From Cubamyces lactineus (taxonomy: Eukaryota > Basidiomycota > Agaricomycetes > Polyporales > Polyporaceae): a stretch of DNA of 64,000 nucleotides. The notes under the pieces are model-generated. The model saw only the letters and a program-made list of their open reading frames with translations, did no database searches and was not told the origin of the DNA. Positions 23,853 through 40,585 of this stretch are shown piece after piece. A program made the position numbers and the translations under genes. The number at the start of each line of letters is the position of its first letter. Within the stretch, counting starts at the first letter, position 1. Location: positions 62,001 through 126,000 of the forward strand of contig JACDTU010000029.1 in assembly GCA_022376465.1 (NCBI GenBank), in the 5' to 3' direction.

Positions 23853-25814
23853 CTATCTGCGCCAGGGTTCTGCAGGAATAGACGGAGGCGGCTGTACTAC
23901 TAGCATCTTAAAAAATTCCTCGCCGTACTGAGATGGGACAAGTTGGATCGGTGAGATTTTAAGGCGGCCAAAATACTGAGGAATCAGGAGATACGTACCG
24001 TCAAAAGCTCATCGTACTCGGCACGCGGCGGCGAGCCATGCTCGTCACGGATGATCCTGTACACGGCCCATGTGTGGCGGTTGGTATCCAATGGCTGTAA
24101 GAACTTCACTAGCTTGACAGACGGTCCGAGGGATTGTGCGAGAACGTCGACAGTCTTGCGGAGTGTTCGTGAGAATGCGACGATCGCGTCCCTGGGCAAT
24201 ATAAGTATGGCCGACCTCATTGCCACGATGAGGTGAGGGGTGGTTGCATGGTCGAGATGTAGTGACAGTTCGCACAGAGACCCTAGGGGCCTAAGCATCT
24301 CAGCGAATCTCTCCTGGAAGGGAATGTCAGCATCCTCAGAACAGATGACCGTAAGTGTAACCCGCTTCACCACATCGAGCTCCGCGGACTCTTGCTGGCG
24401 GTAACGAAGTATCTTCAACGACGTGAGATTCGGGAATTTCGAAACGATCTCCTGAAGCAACTGCTCCTCGTCATCATCTTGATAATATTCAATTTGAAGG
24501 TGTTCAAGATGGGAGCTTTGGACGCGTTTCAAGGTGTGCAGCAACTGCCCAGCGTGCGGCGAGGGAAATTGCCAATCTCTCCTCCACTGTGTGCACCAAC
24601 TATGAACGGCTCGATGCGGGAAGAAGCGTAGTGACAGGCGCCGGAGAGTGGATGGGAGACGGATATACAGTTGATCATCTGCGCAAGGGAATGATACCTG
24701 TAAGTCTTCGAGCTCCGGCCACGAATAGTCTGCAACAATATGCTCGGGCCAGATAGGTAGCGGATGTGCCCCACGCGGAAGAGCGAAGTCAAGCTTCACA
24801 AGACGAAGTTTGGGCATGTTGCCTAGCACATGAATGAGTTGGCTGGACCCATGAAATTCGCCACGCAGCCGCAGATCGCCCAAGAACGGCCACTTGAGGT
24901 GTAGCATAGGCTGGTACGGGATCGACTCGGTTGGCATCCAAAGCTGCTCCAGCGTCTGATTGTGGGTTTTCAGGACGACAGCTATCGCGTCCTCCTCCGG
25001 CTTGTGAGACCGCGGCATAGGACGGTAAGTATCCAACATGTATCGAAACGATGTGAGCTGCGTTGGGGAGTCTAGCACGAGTTGTTCAGACGGCACTGCC
25101 CTAGGGGAGAAGAGGTATCCGTGGCAAGTAAATTGGCGCAAGTGGGGGACGGTGAGTATCGCCCGGACGACGTGCCACGGTAAACCATGGTTCGCCTCGA
25201 ATTTGCACATGGCGGTTACTGAACGCAAGTTAGGCATTGCCCTCAGCGCGTCCCCAAGGATAGCACCATCATAGACACCACAGAGGAGTGGGTCTTGGGT
25301 GTAACGCAAAAGGGGACGGGTGTCAGGGTCCCATTGAGATGGACGAAATAACGCCGCACTCCAGTCGGGGCACCCGTCTCGAAGGGTAAGGCTTCTACTA
25401 CGAGCTCAGACCTACGGAAGTTCGAGGATCAAGCAAGTCATTCCACACTCACTGTACGTGATGTCGTAGTGAACGGAGGAGGGGCTTTTCCGACAGGGGT
25501 ACCTTTTGAGTCACAACGGACGTCCGAAAAAGCGTAGGCATAGAGCATTGTCGTAGATACTTGCAAGTCATCGAGAAATGTCGAAGAGCGCCACTTGCGA
25601 AGACCTCCTCAATGATGATCATAAGGACATCATCGTTCAGGGTGAGTATGCTGCAGAATATAAGCGAGGGCACATGCATACAGAGAGTGATAGGGACATA
25701 CGTTGGCCGAAAATCCGCACGTTGCTGCGAGTCTGTAGTTGCTTCATCGTCCGTTCCTCCGAGTCTTTGTGACATATCAGCGCGGGCAAGGGTATCCCTT
25801 CCCATTGAGAGCAT
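23853..25814 (-). CDS. F-box / leucine-rich protein, paralogue 5
   Basis: Minus-strand exons 25814-25453, 25397-24371, 24313-23999 and 23927-23853 give 592 residues. The F-box reads LNDDVLMIIIEEVFASGALR, and the body has HGLPWHVVRAIL and LGDLRLRGEF. The intron 24370-24314 lacks an in-frame stop, but it sits where paralogue 4 must splice, so it was removed here too. The N-terminal 55 residues upstream of the F-box differ from paralogue 4, and the exact start is uncertain. It is inverted relative to paralogue 4, about 10 kb away, and shares with it a 1-kb nearly identical tract. Presumed SCF adaptor; target unknown. Confidence 0.74.
24585..25580 (-). repeat. Inverted near-identical tract shared with F-box paralogue 4
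   Basis: Reverse-strand partner of 12160-13165. The first intron is preserved without visible change, while the 3' part of the large exon (below about 24585) is clearly diverged. Confidence 0.75.
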
Positions 25815-25969
25815 AATCACAGATGCAATGAATGAGCCAGTGCAGCAACGTGTTAGTCACCCGGAGGCAGAGCCATCACGCTCTGTTGGAGTGAGGGAAG
25901 AGGAGCGTGAGCTGGAGCGCTTATATCTCGGCTCGTAGCGCTGGCCTCAGTGACAGTTTGAATTGAACC

Positions 25970-26327
25970 TTAGCGCCATAGTTCCAACGTACAGTACTCG
26001 AGGTCGGCATCAGCAAATGAGCAACCCTTCATGTATGTAAATCCTACTGCGATAACATTCTCATGCATTGTGAACAGGTATGAGGGGATCCCTTGCGCCC
26101 ACTGCGGGATTTGGAAACGGTTCGCTGACACATGAAGGGATCTCAAGGCATTGACCCGTCCGCCATCGGCGACCCGCTTGAGTGCGCTTTCCAGCCATCA
26201 GTCGAGCCGTCCTTGTCCCGGGACCGGCACCATAAAAGTGACTTTCTCGAGGGTGATGCAGAAGTGCTTCAGCCCCTGCACCTTTGGTATGGGATCGGAC
26301 CATTTTGGAACTTTCAGGCAGGGCCAA
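25970..26327 (-). pseudogene. Possible relic of a leucine-rich protein gene
   Basis: One minus-strand frame reads as a plausible C-terminal leucine-rich stretch (VQGLKHFCITLEKVTFMV, then a TGA at 26200-26198, then WLESALKRVADGG and LRSLHVSANRFQIP). It ends at a TAA at 25972-25970. It has a single stop over about 115 codons and no clear start or F-box. It resembles the F-box family in style only, so this may be a coincidence. Confidence 0.3.
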
Positions 26328-27238
26328 CTGTTCAAACCCAAAAAGCTGGATTTCACGAATTAGATCATTCCTGGATAGTAAGTTGGCGATTTATCCGTAC
26401 TTCATACAGCGGCGCCGGCGGAGTCTTGCAAAGCTCACGCGTCCCTTCACCTACAGGTATCAGCATTCATCCTAGCTAGCGGTCATCGGGATCATAATAT
26501 CGATGTTTCTGTGCGTCTCCCATATCGACTATTTGCGGGCTCGAGCTCCCTATCTAACCGCCATTTACGTGGCAATACATTCAGCGAACCGCTCCTCCAG
26601 CGGTTTGACCAGTAGAGTCAGCATGCCCTTCGGTCATGCTCGTGCCCTTTGTCATTAGGTTAGACTTGGAGGCGATCGATTCGCAGAAGTCTACCTGTCG
26701 CGCTACAACTTATCGCTTCCCCAAGCACCGCGCGCCGCCGGGTTGTCCGTTCGACGCCGTCGTGCCCACTCCACATATTCGCAATATGTGGCAGGGCGCG
26801 ATGATATGCTTGTCTGCGCGCCCTACGCTACAATCAAGCTGCAGTGGGGCGGCGTCGGCAGGGAACGAGTCGTGATGAAGCTCAGGTATGTGAAGCAGTG
26901 GTGTATGTACTCCGGAATCCATTGAGTTCCCTCCTGACACACCCGCCGGCGGGGTTAACGCAGTGAAGAAGCACAAGTCAATAACATGCTTCTTGTATTC
27001 TTGGAGGTTATAGCGCGCCCAGATCGCAACATCCAACCCCTGATTCACAGGAGGTCCAGGGGACTCGGAAGGGGAAGGAGGGCGGCACGCGCGGATACCC
27101 TGCAGATGCCGACTCACATTGACTTTTTTCACCCCTGCTTTCCCCGCACTGTCAGCACATCGCCTATGCATTTGTGTGCGCAGGGCAAGAATGGGCGGTC
27201 ATTTTGCAGAGTTCCTCCAAGACGTCGACTATACCACC
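26328..27238. other. Intergenic upstream of MFS transporter 1
   Basis: No gene is recognised. An in-frame ATG at 27191 could extend the transporter by 16 residues. Confidence 0.45.
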
Positions 27239-29062
27239 ATGGCTGATGAAGAGAAGCTCGTCTGCGGGAGCGCGAAGTCCTCGGCAGTCTTGACGTCGAT
27301 GGGCTCTGCTACGGAGACGGATCCCGTCCCACCGTCTGAGGTGGACGAACTAGAGTATGTGCCCGATGGCGGCCGAGAGGCGTGGACGATCGTCGTCGGT
27401 TCGACTCTTGCTCTCGTCGCGTCGGCGGGCATGATCAACGCCTATGTACGTGCAATATAGGTTTATATTATAACTTTCGATTTGACCTCATCTATACCTC
27501 AGGGGACATTCCAAGATTACTACGAGAGGACACTGCTCCCCGACACCTCTGCCTCGACCATCGCTTTCATAGGCTCACTGCAGACATTCTTCCTATACTT
27601 CATCGGTCCGCTCGTAGGTCGCGTATTCGATGCCTACGGCAGTAAAGTCGGTGCACTTCTGGACTTCACCTCATGAGATATCGGACTGATTCCCAGCCTA
27701 GTATTTGCTCCCTCTGGGCTCGTTCATCTGCGTATTCGCACTGATGATGGTCTCGCTCGCGGAGAAAAACCAAGCGTACCAGGTCTTCCTCGCGCACGGC
27801 GTCCTCTTCGGCATTGGAATCTCGCTGCTGTCAGCCATCTATCACACTACTCCTACCCGTCCCGCAACTAATTAGTCTCACACTGTAGGTTCAACCCGTC
27901 AATCGCAGTGCTAGGCCACTGGTTCCGCCGCAAGCGAGCCCTCGCTATCGGGATCACCACCGGGGGCAGCGCGCTCGGGGGCGTCCTACTCCCCATCATC
28001 ATAGGGCGGCTCGTCCCCAAGCTCGGATTCGGCTTTGCCGTGCGCATTATGGCGTTTGTCCTCATGGGCTGCCTCATCGTTGCGTGTCTGACCATCCGGA
28101 CGCGACTCCCGCTCACTCGGGACATCTCGCTGCGCACTGCCGTCGATCTGGGCGGCTTCAGGGACCCGAGGTATACCCTAGCTGCTATTGGATCGTTTTT
28201 GTGAGTATATGGTGCGCTGGATAGCGGCAGAGCGGTTGGTACTGAGGAGATGTTGCGTCGTGTTGCAGGATCCTGGTCGCCTTCTTCATTCCGTATACCT
28301 ACATCCAGATCTACGCACAGTACCGCCAGGTGCCGCCTCACATCGCGAACTACCTGATCTCGATCCTGAACGCGATGAACATTCCCTCGCGCATCCTTCC
28401 AGGATTACTGGCCAATAGGTTTGGAGCGTAAGCACCCGTTCCATGTACCTTCAGACAATCAGCACGATCTGACGGCTGCTGCGATGTGCTGAATGCAGAT
28501 TGAACGTGTACATTGTCGCTGCCACGGTGTGCAGCATCTTATGTTTGGGGCTCTGGCTGCCCGCTCGGAATGTCGCATCCATTGTGGCGTTCACGATCCT
28601 TTATGGGTTGTTTTCGGGTAAGTTACATGTCACTCCCCCCGCGCCGATAGTGAGATCTAATTGCATCTGACCTAGGTGCTCTCGTGTCCCTCATCCCCAC
28701 ATACATTGCGACAATCTCGCCTCGAGAGAAATACGGCGCGCGCCTAGGTACGTGGCCAAATCTCTCGACTCCTCAGTGCCTCAGTGTCTCAGCCTCCGGA
28801 CCCCTCTGCCCCTGCTAACTGCCACACAGGGTCCGTGTACATGATCATCGCCATCGGCACGCTGATCGGAACTCCGACAGCGGGAGCCCTGCTGAAAGTC
28901 GAGGACGAGGCGCACTTCGCGCACCTCATCATCTTCTGCGGCGTCCTCACGGGCGCGGGGGCGTTCGTCCTCGGCTTGGCCGCTATCGTGGGCAGCGCGC
29001 GCGCGCGGCAGCGCCTGCGCCAAATGTGCGGCCGACGCTTGTTGGCGGAAGCTGTTCTCTAG
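27239..29062 (+). CDS. MFS transporter, monocarboxylate-porter (MCT) type, 1
   Basis: Eight exons (27239-27445, 27503-27646, 27702-27829, 27889-28200, 28269-28427, 28499-28617, 28676-28747, 28830-29062) join to 457 residues. An acidic cytosolic N-terminus is followed by the MCT signature DGGREAWTIVVGSTLAL, then GTFQDYYERTLLP, GHWFRRKRALAIGITTGGSALGG, and RTAVDLGGFRDPRY in the central loop. Twelve membrane helices are expected. The family carries monocarboxylates in animals; fungal members (Mch-like, Esbp6-like) carry riboflavin, other small acids or unknown substrates. The closest relative in the window is the transporter at 35523-37368. Start: ATG at 27239; one 48 bp upstream is in frame. 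Confidence 0.85.
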
Positions 29063-30214
29063 AATTTGAAGAGAGAGGGGGAGAAGAGTCGCTCATGGTG
29101 TTGTATAGATTGGGGCGTCCGACGGCCGACGCCACCTCCTCCGCCGCCCGCCGCGCGGCGCTGTGCCTCTCCCCTATTCTTGTCGTGAATGGCCATGGCC
29201 CGGGCTTGCGATACACATAGACGTTTGTAGCTGGAGCACCGGGCAAGATAGGCATACCAGAGGCTCCGGTCAAGTTTTGGGATATACACTTTGCTTTGAG
29301 GCCTTGCTTTATCAGCGTTGCCGCATATTCCACCTCTCTAAATCGGCAACCCCTGTACTTTGGCCAACGTTTACATGATTTGAGTGTGCTCGATACGACA
29401 TTCGCTCACACGCATGTGTGGTCTATAGAATAAGGTACCTGAGCGCCGCTATCATATGTGTTTCACTGTGCATGGTAAGTTCGCAAAAGAAGTGTGCAGC
29501 TAGTAATCTAAGACTCACTGTAGAAGTCGGTCACGCCGTGCCAGGATTCTGACTGACGCTCGAGTAGCGCTGAGTTTCGACCTGCTCGTCCTTGGCGTGC
29601 GTTGGTTCCGAGAGTCAACTGCAGAACAATCTACAACGGAGACCAGGCGCATAACTTGTGTAGAAGCCAGCAATTCAATGGAAGCGATTCGCTGAGCAGT
29701 GAACAGCCTGGCTTCGCGTCAAACTTACCGTAATAGCCATGCTTCGTCGGTGCTGACTCTGGTTCTCCCCTTATGAAGACCGGGGTAAATACGTGGCGCG
29801 CCACATTACCACCGAGGGTTCGAAGTATTACGCAGATACAACGCGAATATGGAGTGGTTCGCCAAGCGTGGGCGCGTGGCGAACGCGAGGAGGCGCAGTC
29901 GACGATCTGTAGACGCTCACATCTATAGATTGCTATTCTTCGCCTCACACACTGTCTAGAGTCAGCGCTGCACTGAAGAAATGAGAAGATGTCTCTGATT
30001 GTGCCGAGAGGAGGAAGTGAAGGTGAAGATGGCGAGTGGTTGCCGTGTGCGCAGGAGAGGAACATCCATTTCTGCATGTCTTTGGCGCCCATGTTAGCAG
30101 GAGGGCCATATGGAATAGGCGCCCAGGGTTAATGAGGTCGATATTTAAAATGCGATCAGCAGCCCTCTCGCCGCATCCACCTCTCCCCCTCCCCCCTCTT
30201 GCTTGCTGTCCACC
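29063..30214. other. Intergenic between MFS transporter 1 and GMD
   Basis: No gene is recognised. It holds the GMD promoter at its right end. Confidence 0.45.
30142..30149 (+). promoter_or_regulatory. TATA-like element of the GMD gene
   Basis: TATTTAAA lies about 66 bp before the GMD ATG, followed by a pyrimidine-rich leader (CT-rich, about 30174-30200) of the kind seen at fungal transcription starts. Confidence 0.45.
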
Positions 30215-31768
<1,554 letters not shown>

Positions 31769-32773
31769 GACGGCCACCACCACCCAAGTTCCGAATCCGA
31801 TGTTTTCGGGTTCGGGGCTGGGTTTGGGCTCTCGGGCGCGGGTTGGATAAAGATTGTACGATTTCAGGCAGGGATGCGTCGGTGGTCGTCGCTCATGAAG
31901 AAATCTGGATCGTTGGCGCGGTCGGACTGGCATAGGCATAGTCATCATACCACATGCGAGGGCAGTTTATAGATAGGCAATGTCACTGAGGTTGTGTTGT
32001 ACCCAGCACCGGAGTGTTCGTCTGATCAGGCTCGAATGCTGTTGAGAGTTTAAAGTCTAGTACGTAGTCATCATACAGTCACGTAAATGCGAAGCGTTGG
32101 GCGGCCGCGGTCTGCACTCTCGCTCCAAGGGCTGAACTCCAAACGCAGATGGATTGAGATCCACCGAAAGTCTTGCACACAAGCTGAACGCCTAGTCCAT
32201 TCGCAGGTACACTTCGAGCATGCTGGCTCGATTGGTATACGTAGTCTTAGCGTTGACTACTAGATGACATTGCGTATTTCCTGCACAAAGGCCAGCTCCG
32301 GCGAGCTTAGTCTCAAGGTGACTGATGATTGCCTCTGGATCCGTACCCGAAGCAGTGTATGATATTTCCTCGTGTCTTGGGACCGCAGGGCTGCAGCAGA
32401 AGGTGATCGAGATCTAACTCCCTCGCGATAAAGTAGTGCTGCATGTTTCCGGCCTTGGCGCTCGTCTAAGAGCAATATATCGGGCGTACATATGCATGGC
32501 TAGCTGTAGTAGTATTGCTTCCAGTATAGTCATCCACAGCTCTTCGTCCGCATACAATGGAGCACACGTCATGCTGACCCACAGAGAACATGTCTATTCA
32601 ATTACATTTGCAGCCCAACAGACTCCAGCCAACACCTATTCCAGCGGTATCATTCTAACTTTGCCTCCTGGCGCGACGACGCCGACGAGCGCGCGCGCAC
32701 CATTGAGCCCCATACGAATAGAAATACTGTCTCCACCCAAACCGACTGATGCCGCTCAGATGGTCAGTCAGCT
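31769..32773. other. Convergent intergenic region between GMD and GDP-fucose synthase
   Basis: This is the 3' flank of both genes, with about 1 kb between the stops. No gene or clear repeat is seen. Confidence 0.45.
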
Positions 32774-35522
<2,749 letters not shown>

Positions 35523-37368
35523 TCAAACGCTGGCGTCGCGTAATTTCCGAAACCTGCCCCGCAGTGTCTTTGTGCCTACCACCCCGGCCATAGCCAGCAC
35601 GAGAGTACCCGCCGTGCACATGACCCCGCAAAAGACGATGAGCCTGTTGAAGTGCTTCTCGTCCGTTTCTTTTAGGATTGCGCCTCCAGTGGGGGTGCCT
35701 ACGAGCGTGGCGACGGCGATCAGCATGTAGACCGAGCCTGGCAGGGCCGAGTGTAACGTGTGTGCATGAGCGCAGATATTGACACAAAAGAGGCGAGACG
35801 AACCGAGTCGTGCCCCGTACTGCTCTCGGGGGGATATCGTAGCGATATACGTTGCCAGCAGGGAGACAAAAGCTCCTATAGTTTTCGTAGTGAATATGAC
35901 GCAAGATCCTGGCGAGCAGGCAGAGAGTCAACATACCTGAGAATAAACCGTACAGTGCCGCGAAGGCAATGATCGACCCCGCGTTGCGGGACGGCAACCA
36001 CAGTCCAAGAATGAGGATGCTGCATACTGCTGCTGTCGGGGCAAAGACGTTCAAACTGAAGAAGCGTCAGATACGAGCGATGCGATCTCCAGGCCATGCT
36101 GTGTGCAGGAGAGTCGAGATCTGTACTCACGGGCCAACCTTGTCAGCGAGGTATCCAGGGAGGATACGCGAGGGTACGTTCATTGCGTTGAGGATCGCCA
36201 AGAGGTAGTTGGCAATGTGCGGCGGGACCCCTCGGAAGTTGGCGTATATCTGAATGTAAAAGTATGGGATAAAGAACCCGTAGAATAGCCTGCACCCCGG
36301 GGGGAGAATTCGTTTGGCGATACGCCTGACTGGACGGTGCGAAAGCACTCACAGAAATCCCCCAATGGTCGCGAACGTGTACCGCGGGTCCTTGAAACCT
36401 CCCAGATCAATCGCCGTGCGGAAAGAGAGTTCGCCAGACAGCGGGAGACGTGTGCGGATGGTCAGGCAGGCGACAATGAGGCATGCCATCAGTATAAACG
36501 CGATGATGCGCACGGCCCAGCCGAAGCCAACTCGGGGGATGAGCTGCTCGAGGATGATGGGAAAGACGACGCCGCCAGTGGCGCTGCCTCCGGTGGTGAG
36601 TCCGATGACGAGAGCACGACGTTTGCGGAACCAGTGCCCAAGGACTGCGACAGAGGGATTGAAACTACGTAGAATGTCCGTCAGAATGCACACTACACTT
36701 CGACAATACATATTTCTTCGCTTACAGAAGGGCGATCCCGATGCCGAAGAGTACCCCTTGAGACAGAAAGACCTGGTACGCCTGGTCCTTCTGGCATAGA
36801 GAGACCATCATAAGGGAGAACACGCAGAGGAAAGACCCTATGGGAATAAGGTACTGTAATTCGCATCAGCCAAAAATCCAAAACGTGGCACGATGGTGCA
36901 GGTAAACCGACTTTTGTGCCATACGCGTCGAACACGCGACCAGTCAGGGTGCCTACGAAGTACAGGAAGAACACTTGCAGAGACCCTATGAGGGATATAG
37001 ACGACGAAGAAGAGGACGGCAGGAGCGTCGACTCGTAGTAGTCCTGGAACGTTCCCTGCCGACGAAGAATGAGAGAGTCAGCGTCAACATTCTGGCGTAA
37101 CAGAACCACGGGATGGCGTATGCGATGCACGAACATAGGCGTTAATCATCCCGGCCGAGGCGAACAAGGCCATGGTTGTGCCAAAGACGACGACCCAGGC
37201 TTCTCGCCCTCCATCTGGGACATACTCGAGCTCTGGCGTGCAAGAAGCGGCGCCGACTTTGGGCTCCTGATCGTCGACGTTGACGGAGGGTGGTCCGACA
37301 ACGGTGAGCTCCGCCTCCGCCGCAGACTTGTCCTCCGATTTTCGTTTCTCGGCTTCGTCATACATCAT
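35523..37368 (-). CDS. MFS transporter, monocarboxylate-porter (MCT) type, 2
   Basis: This is a minus-strand multi-exon gene with the same exon plan as the transporter at 27239-29062. The first exon begins at ATG 37368 (a second ATG follows directly) and runs to about 37138 with an acidic/charged N-terminus. Then come DGGREAWVVVFGTTMAL, GTFQDYYESTLLPSS, GHWFRKRRALVIGLTTGGSATGG, FRTAIDLGGFKDPRY and the final exon ending at 35523. The exons between were recognised by alignment to transporter 1; their limits were not all fixed to the base. Twelve membrane helices are expected; substrate unknown. Together with transporter 1 it flanks the two GDP-fucose genes in mirror orientation, so an inverted duplication around the pair is likely. 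Confidence 0.82.
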
Positions 37369-38165
37369 GGCGCAGAAACTATAAGTAGTCAAAATCAGCG
37401 TCCTGGAGCTGTACCACCTACATTGGGTTGACGTCAGCGTTGCTAATCGAATACACGACGTACGAGGGACAAGTACATACCGAGCATTGAGTAGAAAGCT
37501 AAGGGGAACTGGCCAGATCTTCGCTTATGTATAGTGGCGATGGCGAGTCATACTGTGCTGGCAAACCAAGTTGCAGCTCAGCTGAGTCTTGCGCTGAGGA
37601 AGCGAGCATCGGAGAGTGGTTTGCGACATCAGCGATTAGTCAGAGATGCGCTGCTGAACAAATCGATACCCAGAAGCCACTCCTGTAGAGACAACATGCT
37701 TTCCTTCACTGATCTTGCGTGTATCCTCAGTCTGTACAGTGTTGGCATCCTATGCTACAAACTAAGCATCACGCAGCTCGTGTTGCTGTACTTGTCGTAC
37801 TGAAGCTCTGCGTCCGTGCAGCGTAAAATACTGCGGCGAAACCCTGTGGTCGGAGTTGTTACACGATCATGGTCATGAGGTGAATCTGCCGCTTGTGCGC
37901 TAGAGCCAAGACTGGGTGAGATGCAGTATGAAGCGCTGAAGGCGGCTATGGGCCTGGAAAACGACCCAAAAGCCACCTGTATTAACATCTATGCGTACGA
38001 CCCTAGCGTTCATGATCATCATAGTACAACCTATTCGTCTTGCGAGAATATCAATATTCTCGTCCAAGCCACTCCTGGCACTTCAGCAGCTCGCCCTAAG
38101 GACCAGGCGCGCAAATACATGTGCACAGTGAGCACGCAACCGTCCCCAAACGCGCTCTGATGATT
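37369..38165. other. Intergenic between MFS transporter 2 and the cyclin-box gene
   Basis: No gene is recognised. Confidence 0.45.
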
Positions 38166-40585
38166 CTAAAGACGTACATCCGGTATGCGCAGGACGTCTT
38201 GAATGTCCGACCGGACGCCGCACGAGGCTTTCATCGCAGCCTTCTTCAGCGACTTGCTGTCGCGCTTCCTCAGCGCCTTCCCACGGCCATCGACCTTGGT
38301 CTTCTTGTACCGCTGCATCAAGGCCTCGAGGATGCCTCCAATGACCGCCGCGGCGGTGAGCAGCGAAATCGGGTAGGAGAGCACCTCGACCTCTACACAC
38401 GCAGTACACACGCATTGAGCTTCGGATACTGGAGGCCTAGAGGATGTGGGAATGTCGTAAGAGAATGGACGTACGTTGCAGCGCCTCACATAGCACTTCC
38501 CATGCGTGTTCTTGGACACGCTCCCACCCTCCGTCGAAGCCGACAAGCCGACGAAGCGTCGGGAGGGTAAGCCAGAGCTCCGCCATGAACGCGCCGGGAG
38601 TGGCACTCCCGACGTAGTACGCGAGCGCTTCGAGCACGTCGCGTTGAGCGTTCTCGAGGTCTTCGAACTCGATTTCGTGTGGTGCGAGGGACAAAAATTC
38701 GTGCGCATATATGACGCTGAGCGGGTACAAAACATCGCGGTGAAACTAGGAAAAGAAGGCGATGATAAGTTTGGGCAACTTAGATTGCGCTGACTGTTTA
38801 CCTTGAGGCTGATAGTGAGACAGGCGAGAGCTACGTCCCAATAGACCGCCTCCAGATCTTCGTCTGTTGCGGAGTCGCCTGATGGAGGGTCGACAAAGCG
38901 GAAGTATCGTAAGAACAGATGTCCTGCGTGGAATCGCACTTCAGGCGTTGTGGAGAGCACGTCGTACAGGTCGCCTGGAGTGTAAGACGTCTCGACTTCG
39001 TCCGCAGGCATGACCTGCAGCATACAGCGGGTCATTAGCGGAAGGCCAGCTCCACCAGAAAGCAGCCATACCTCGAGGAACCACTGCATGATGTCGTACA
39101 TAATCAACTGATCGATTCCTAGCTCGATTTTCGAGATAGATATGCTCGCTCTTGGGGCGACGGATGGAGGTTCCACTGTTGTTTTAGCACAGGGTCGTAA
39201 CCGATATGCACACTCGCGCCTCTCCTCTTCAACGAGCCATTCCTCGACGCTCTCCTCGTCCGGAGACTCTTGTTCTGCGTCCAACCAGAACCGCTCCTCC
39301 TCGTCTTCTGATCTTCGCTGCGACCGCGCTTCCTTCTGATCTTCTGCAATCTGCACCTGAATCCCGTCTGCTATGAAGTTTTGCAATTCTTTCTCAAGCA
39401 GGCACGCCAGACGCCTTTCGGCAGCCTCCTCTTTCGACAGAGCAGCTCGGGGAATTTGTTCGAACGGTGGTGGCGCGATGATGGGTAGCTCTGAAAGCCC
39501 ATCTGCTTTTTCCTCCCTCTCACGCTTTATTGGGGTGGTGGGTACCGTAGGGGCGTATGCGTCGAATGACGAGCGAAGCTGTTCTGACCCAATGGCCCGC
39601 CGTTGACTAGAGGAATCATTCGCTTTCTTTACTGGTGTCCTCTTCGGGGGAGGAACGATGTTACGAGCCTGTCGTCATGTCAGGTGTGGGTAGTGAGGTG
39701 AACGATGTAGTAACGTACTTGATGTTCGCTCCCCTGATCATTAGCAGACACTAAGACGTCCGATCGAAGAGATTCTGCTCTCCGCAGGCTCCCCGGCTTG
39801 TTGGCATATGTTAGACGAAATGCGCCGGAAAGGCTTGCAAAAGGGCGCGTAGATCGTCTTCGCGGACGCTTCTCGCTGAGTGTCTCGTGGTACGATACGC
39901 AACGTTTCTTCGGTATGATGTGCTTTGGAGTACCGACACTACCCGGATTGCGCGCGGGGATGTCTTTCGAAAGACCAGTGCGGAGTACAGACGTAGTAGA
40001 GGTTGCCTCAGAATGCTTCGCAGAGCTAGTGGTTCGACTATATGCGACGGCAGGGGGCTCAACAGCGTTAGACACAGGGTCAGGAGCATTCTCAAGCTGC
40101 AGAGAAGATGGAAGCTCAGCACTAGAACAAGAAGCCGATATCAGACTAGCGTCGCTCGAGAACCCAGCAGTAGACAAGTCGGCCCTCGAAGAGTCCACTG
40201 GTGAAGCGATACGGCCTTGATCGAGTTGCACACCTCGCAGCAGTGTGAATAGGGCCGTAGAAAATGCAGCTGTTCCAGAAGTAGACTCTTGACAGTCCGC
40301 ATGAGATGCTGCAGAAGTCTGACTAGAGCGCATATAATCCAAGGGTGACTCAGGAAGTGCGAAGTATTTGCTTGAATGCTGTGATGGCGAAGCAACAACG
40401 TCCGAACAGTCCAGAGGAGTCACCGGCATTGGCGATGATGACAGAGGGGGAGAACGTAGTCCATGTCTAGATTCCTCATCCGTACCGACTATGAGTTCCT
40501 CCTGCATCGTGCACGCGACAGCGCATGTGCCCGCAAGTCCGTCGCAGAGCATGGAAGCGATGCCTTCTCCAGAATCAGCTAACAT
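38166..40585 (-). CDS. Cyclin-box protein with long disordered N-terminus
   Basis: Minus-strand exons 40585-39719, 39668-38802, 38745-38475 and about 38428-38166 give about 755 residues. Residues 1 to about 460 are Ser/Pro/Thr- and charge-rich with no domain, including basic patches (PKKRCVSYHE, KRPRRRS) that could serve as nuclear signals. From about 470 to 670 there is a cyclin-like helical region: IMYDIMQWFLEVWLLS, RFHAGHLFLRYFRFVD, ACLTISLKFHRDVLYP and LENAQRDVLEAL. The last exon encodes a hydrophobic run (PISLLTAAAVIGGIL) and a Lys-rich tail. It probably binds a cyclin-dependent kinase; which one is unknown. The last splice acceptor has two candidates (after CTCCAG or CCGAAG). The cyclin assignment rests on fold-like features, not close identity. 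Confidence 0.65.
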
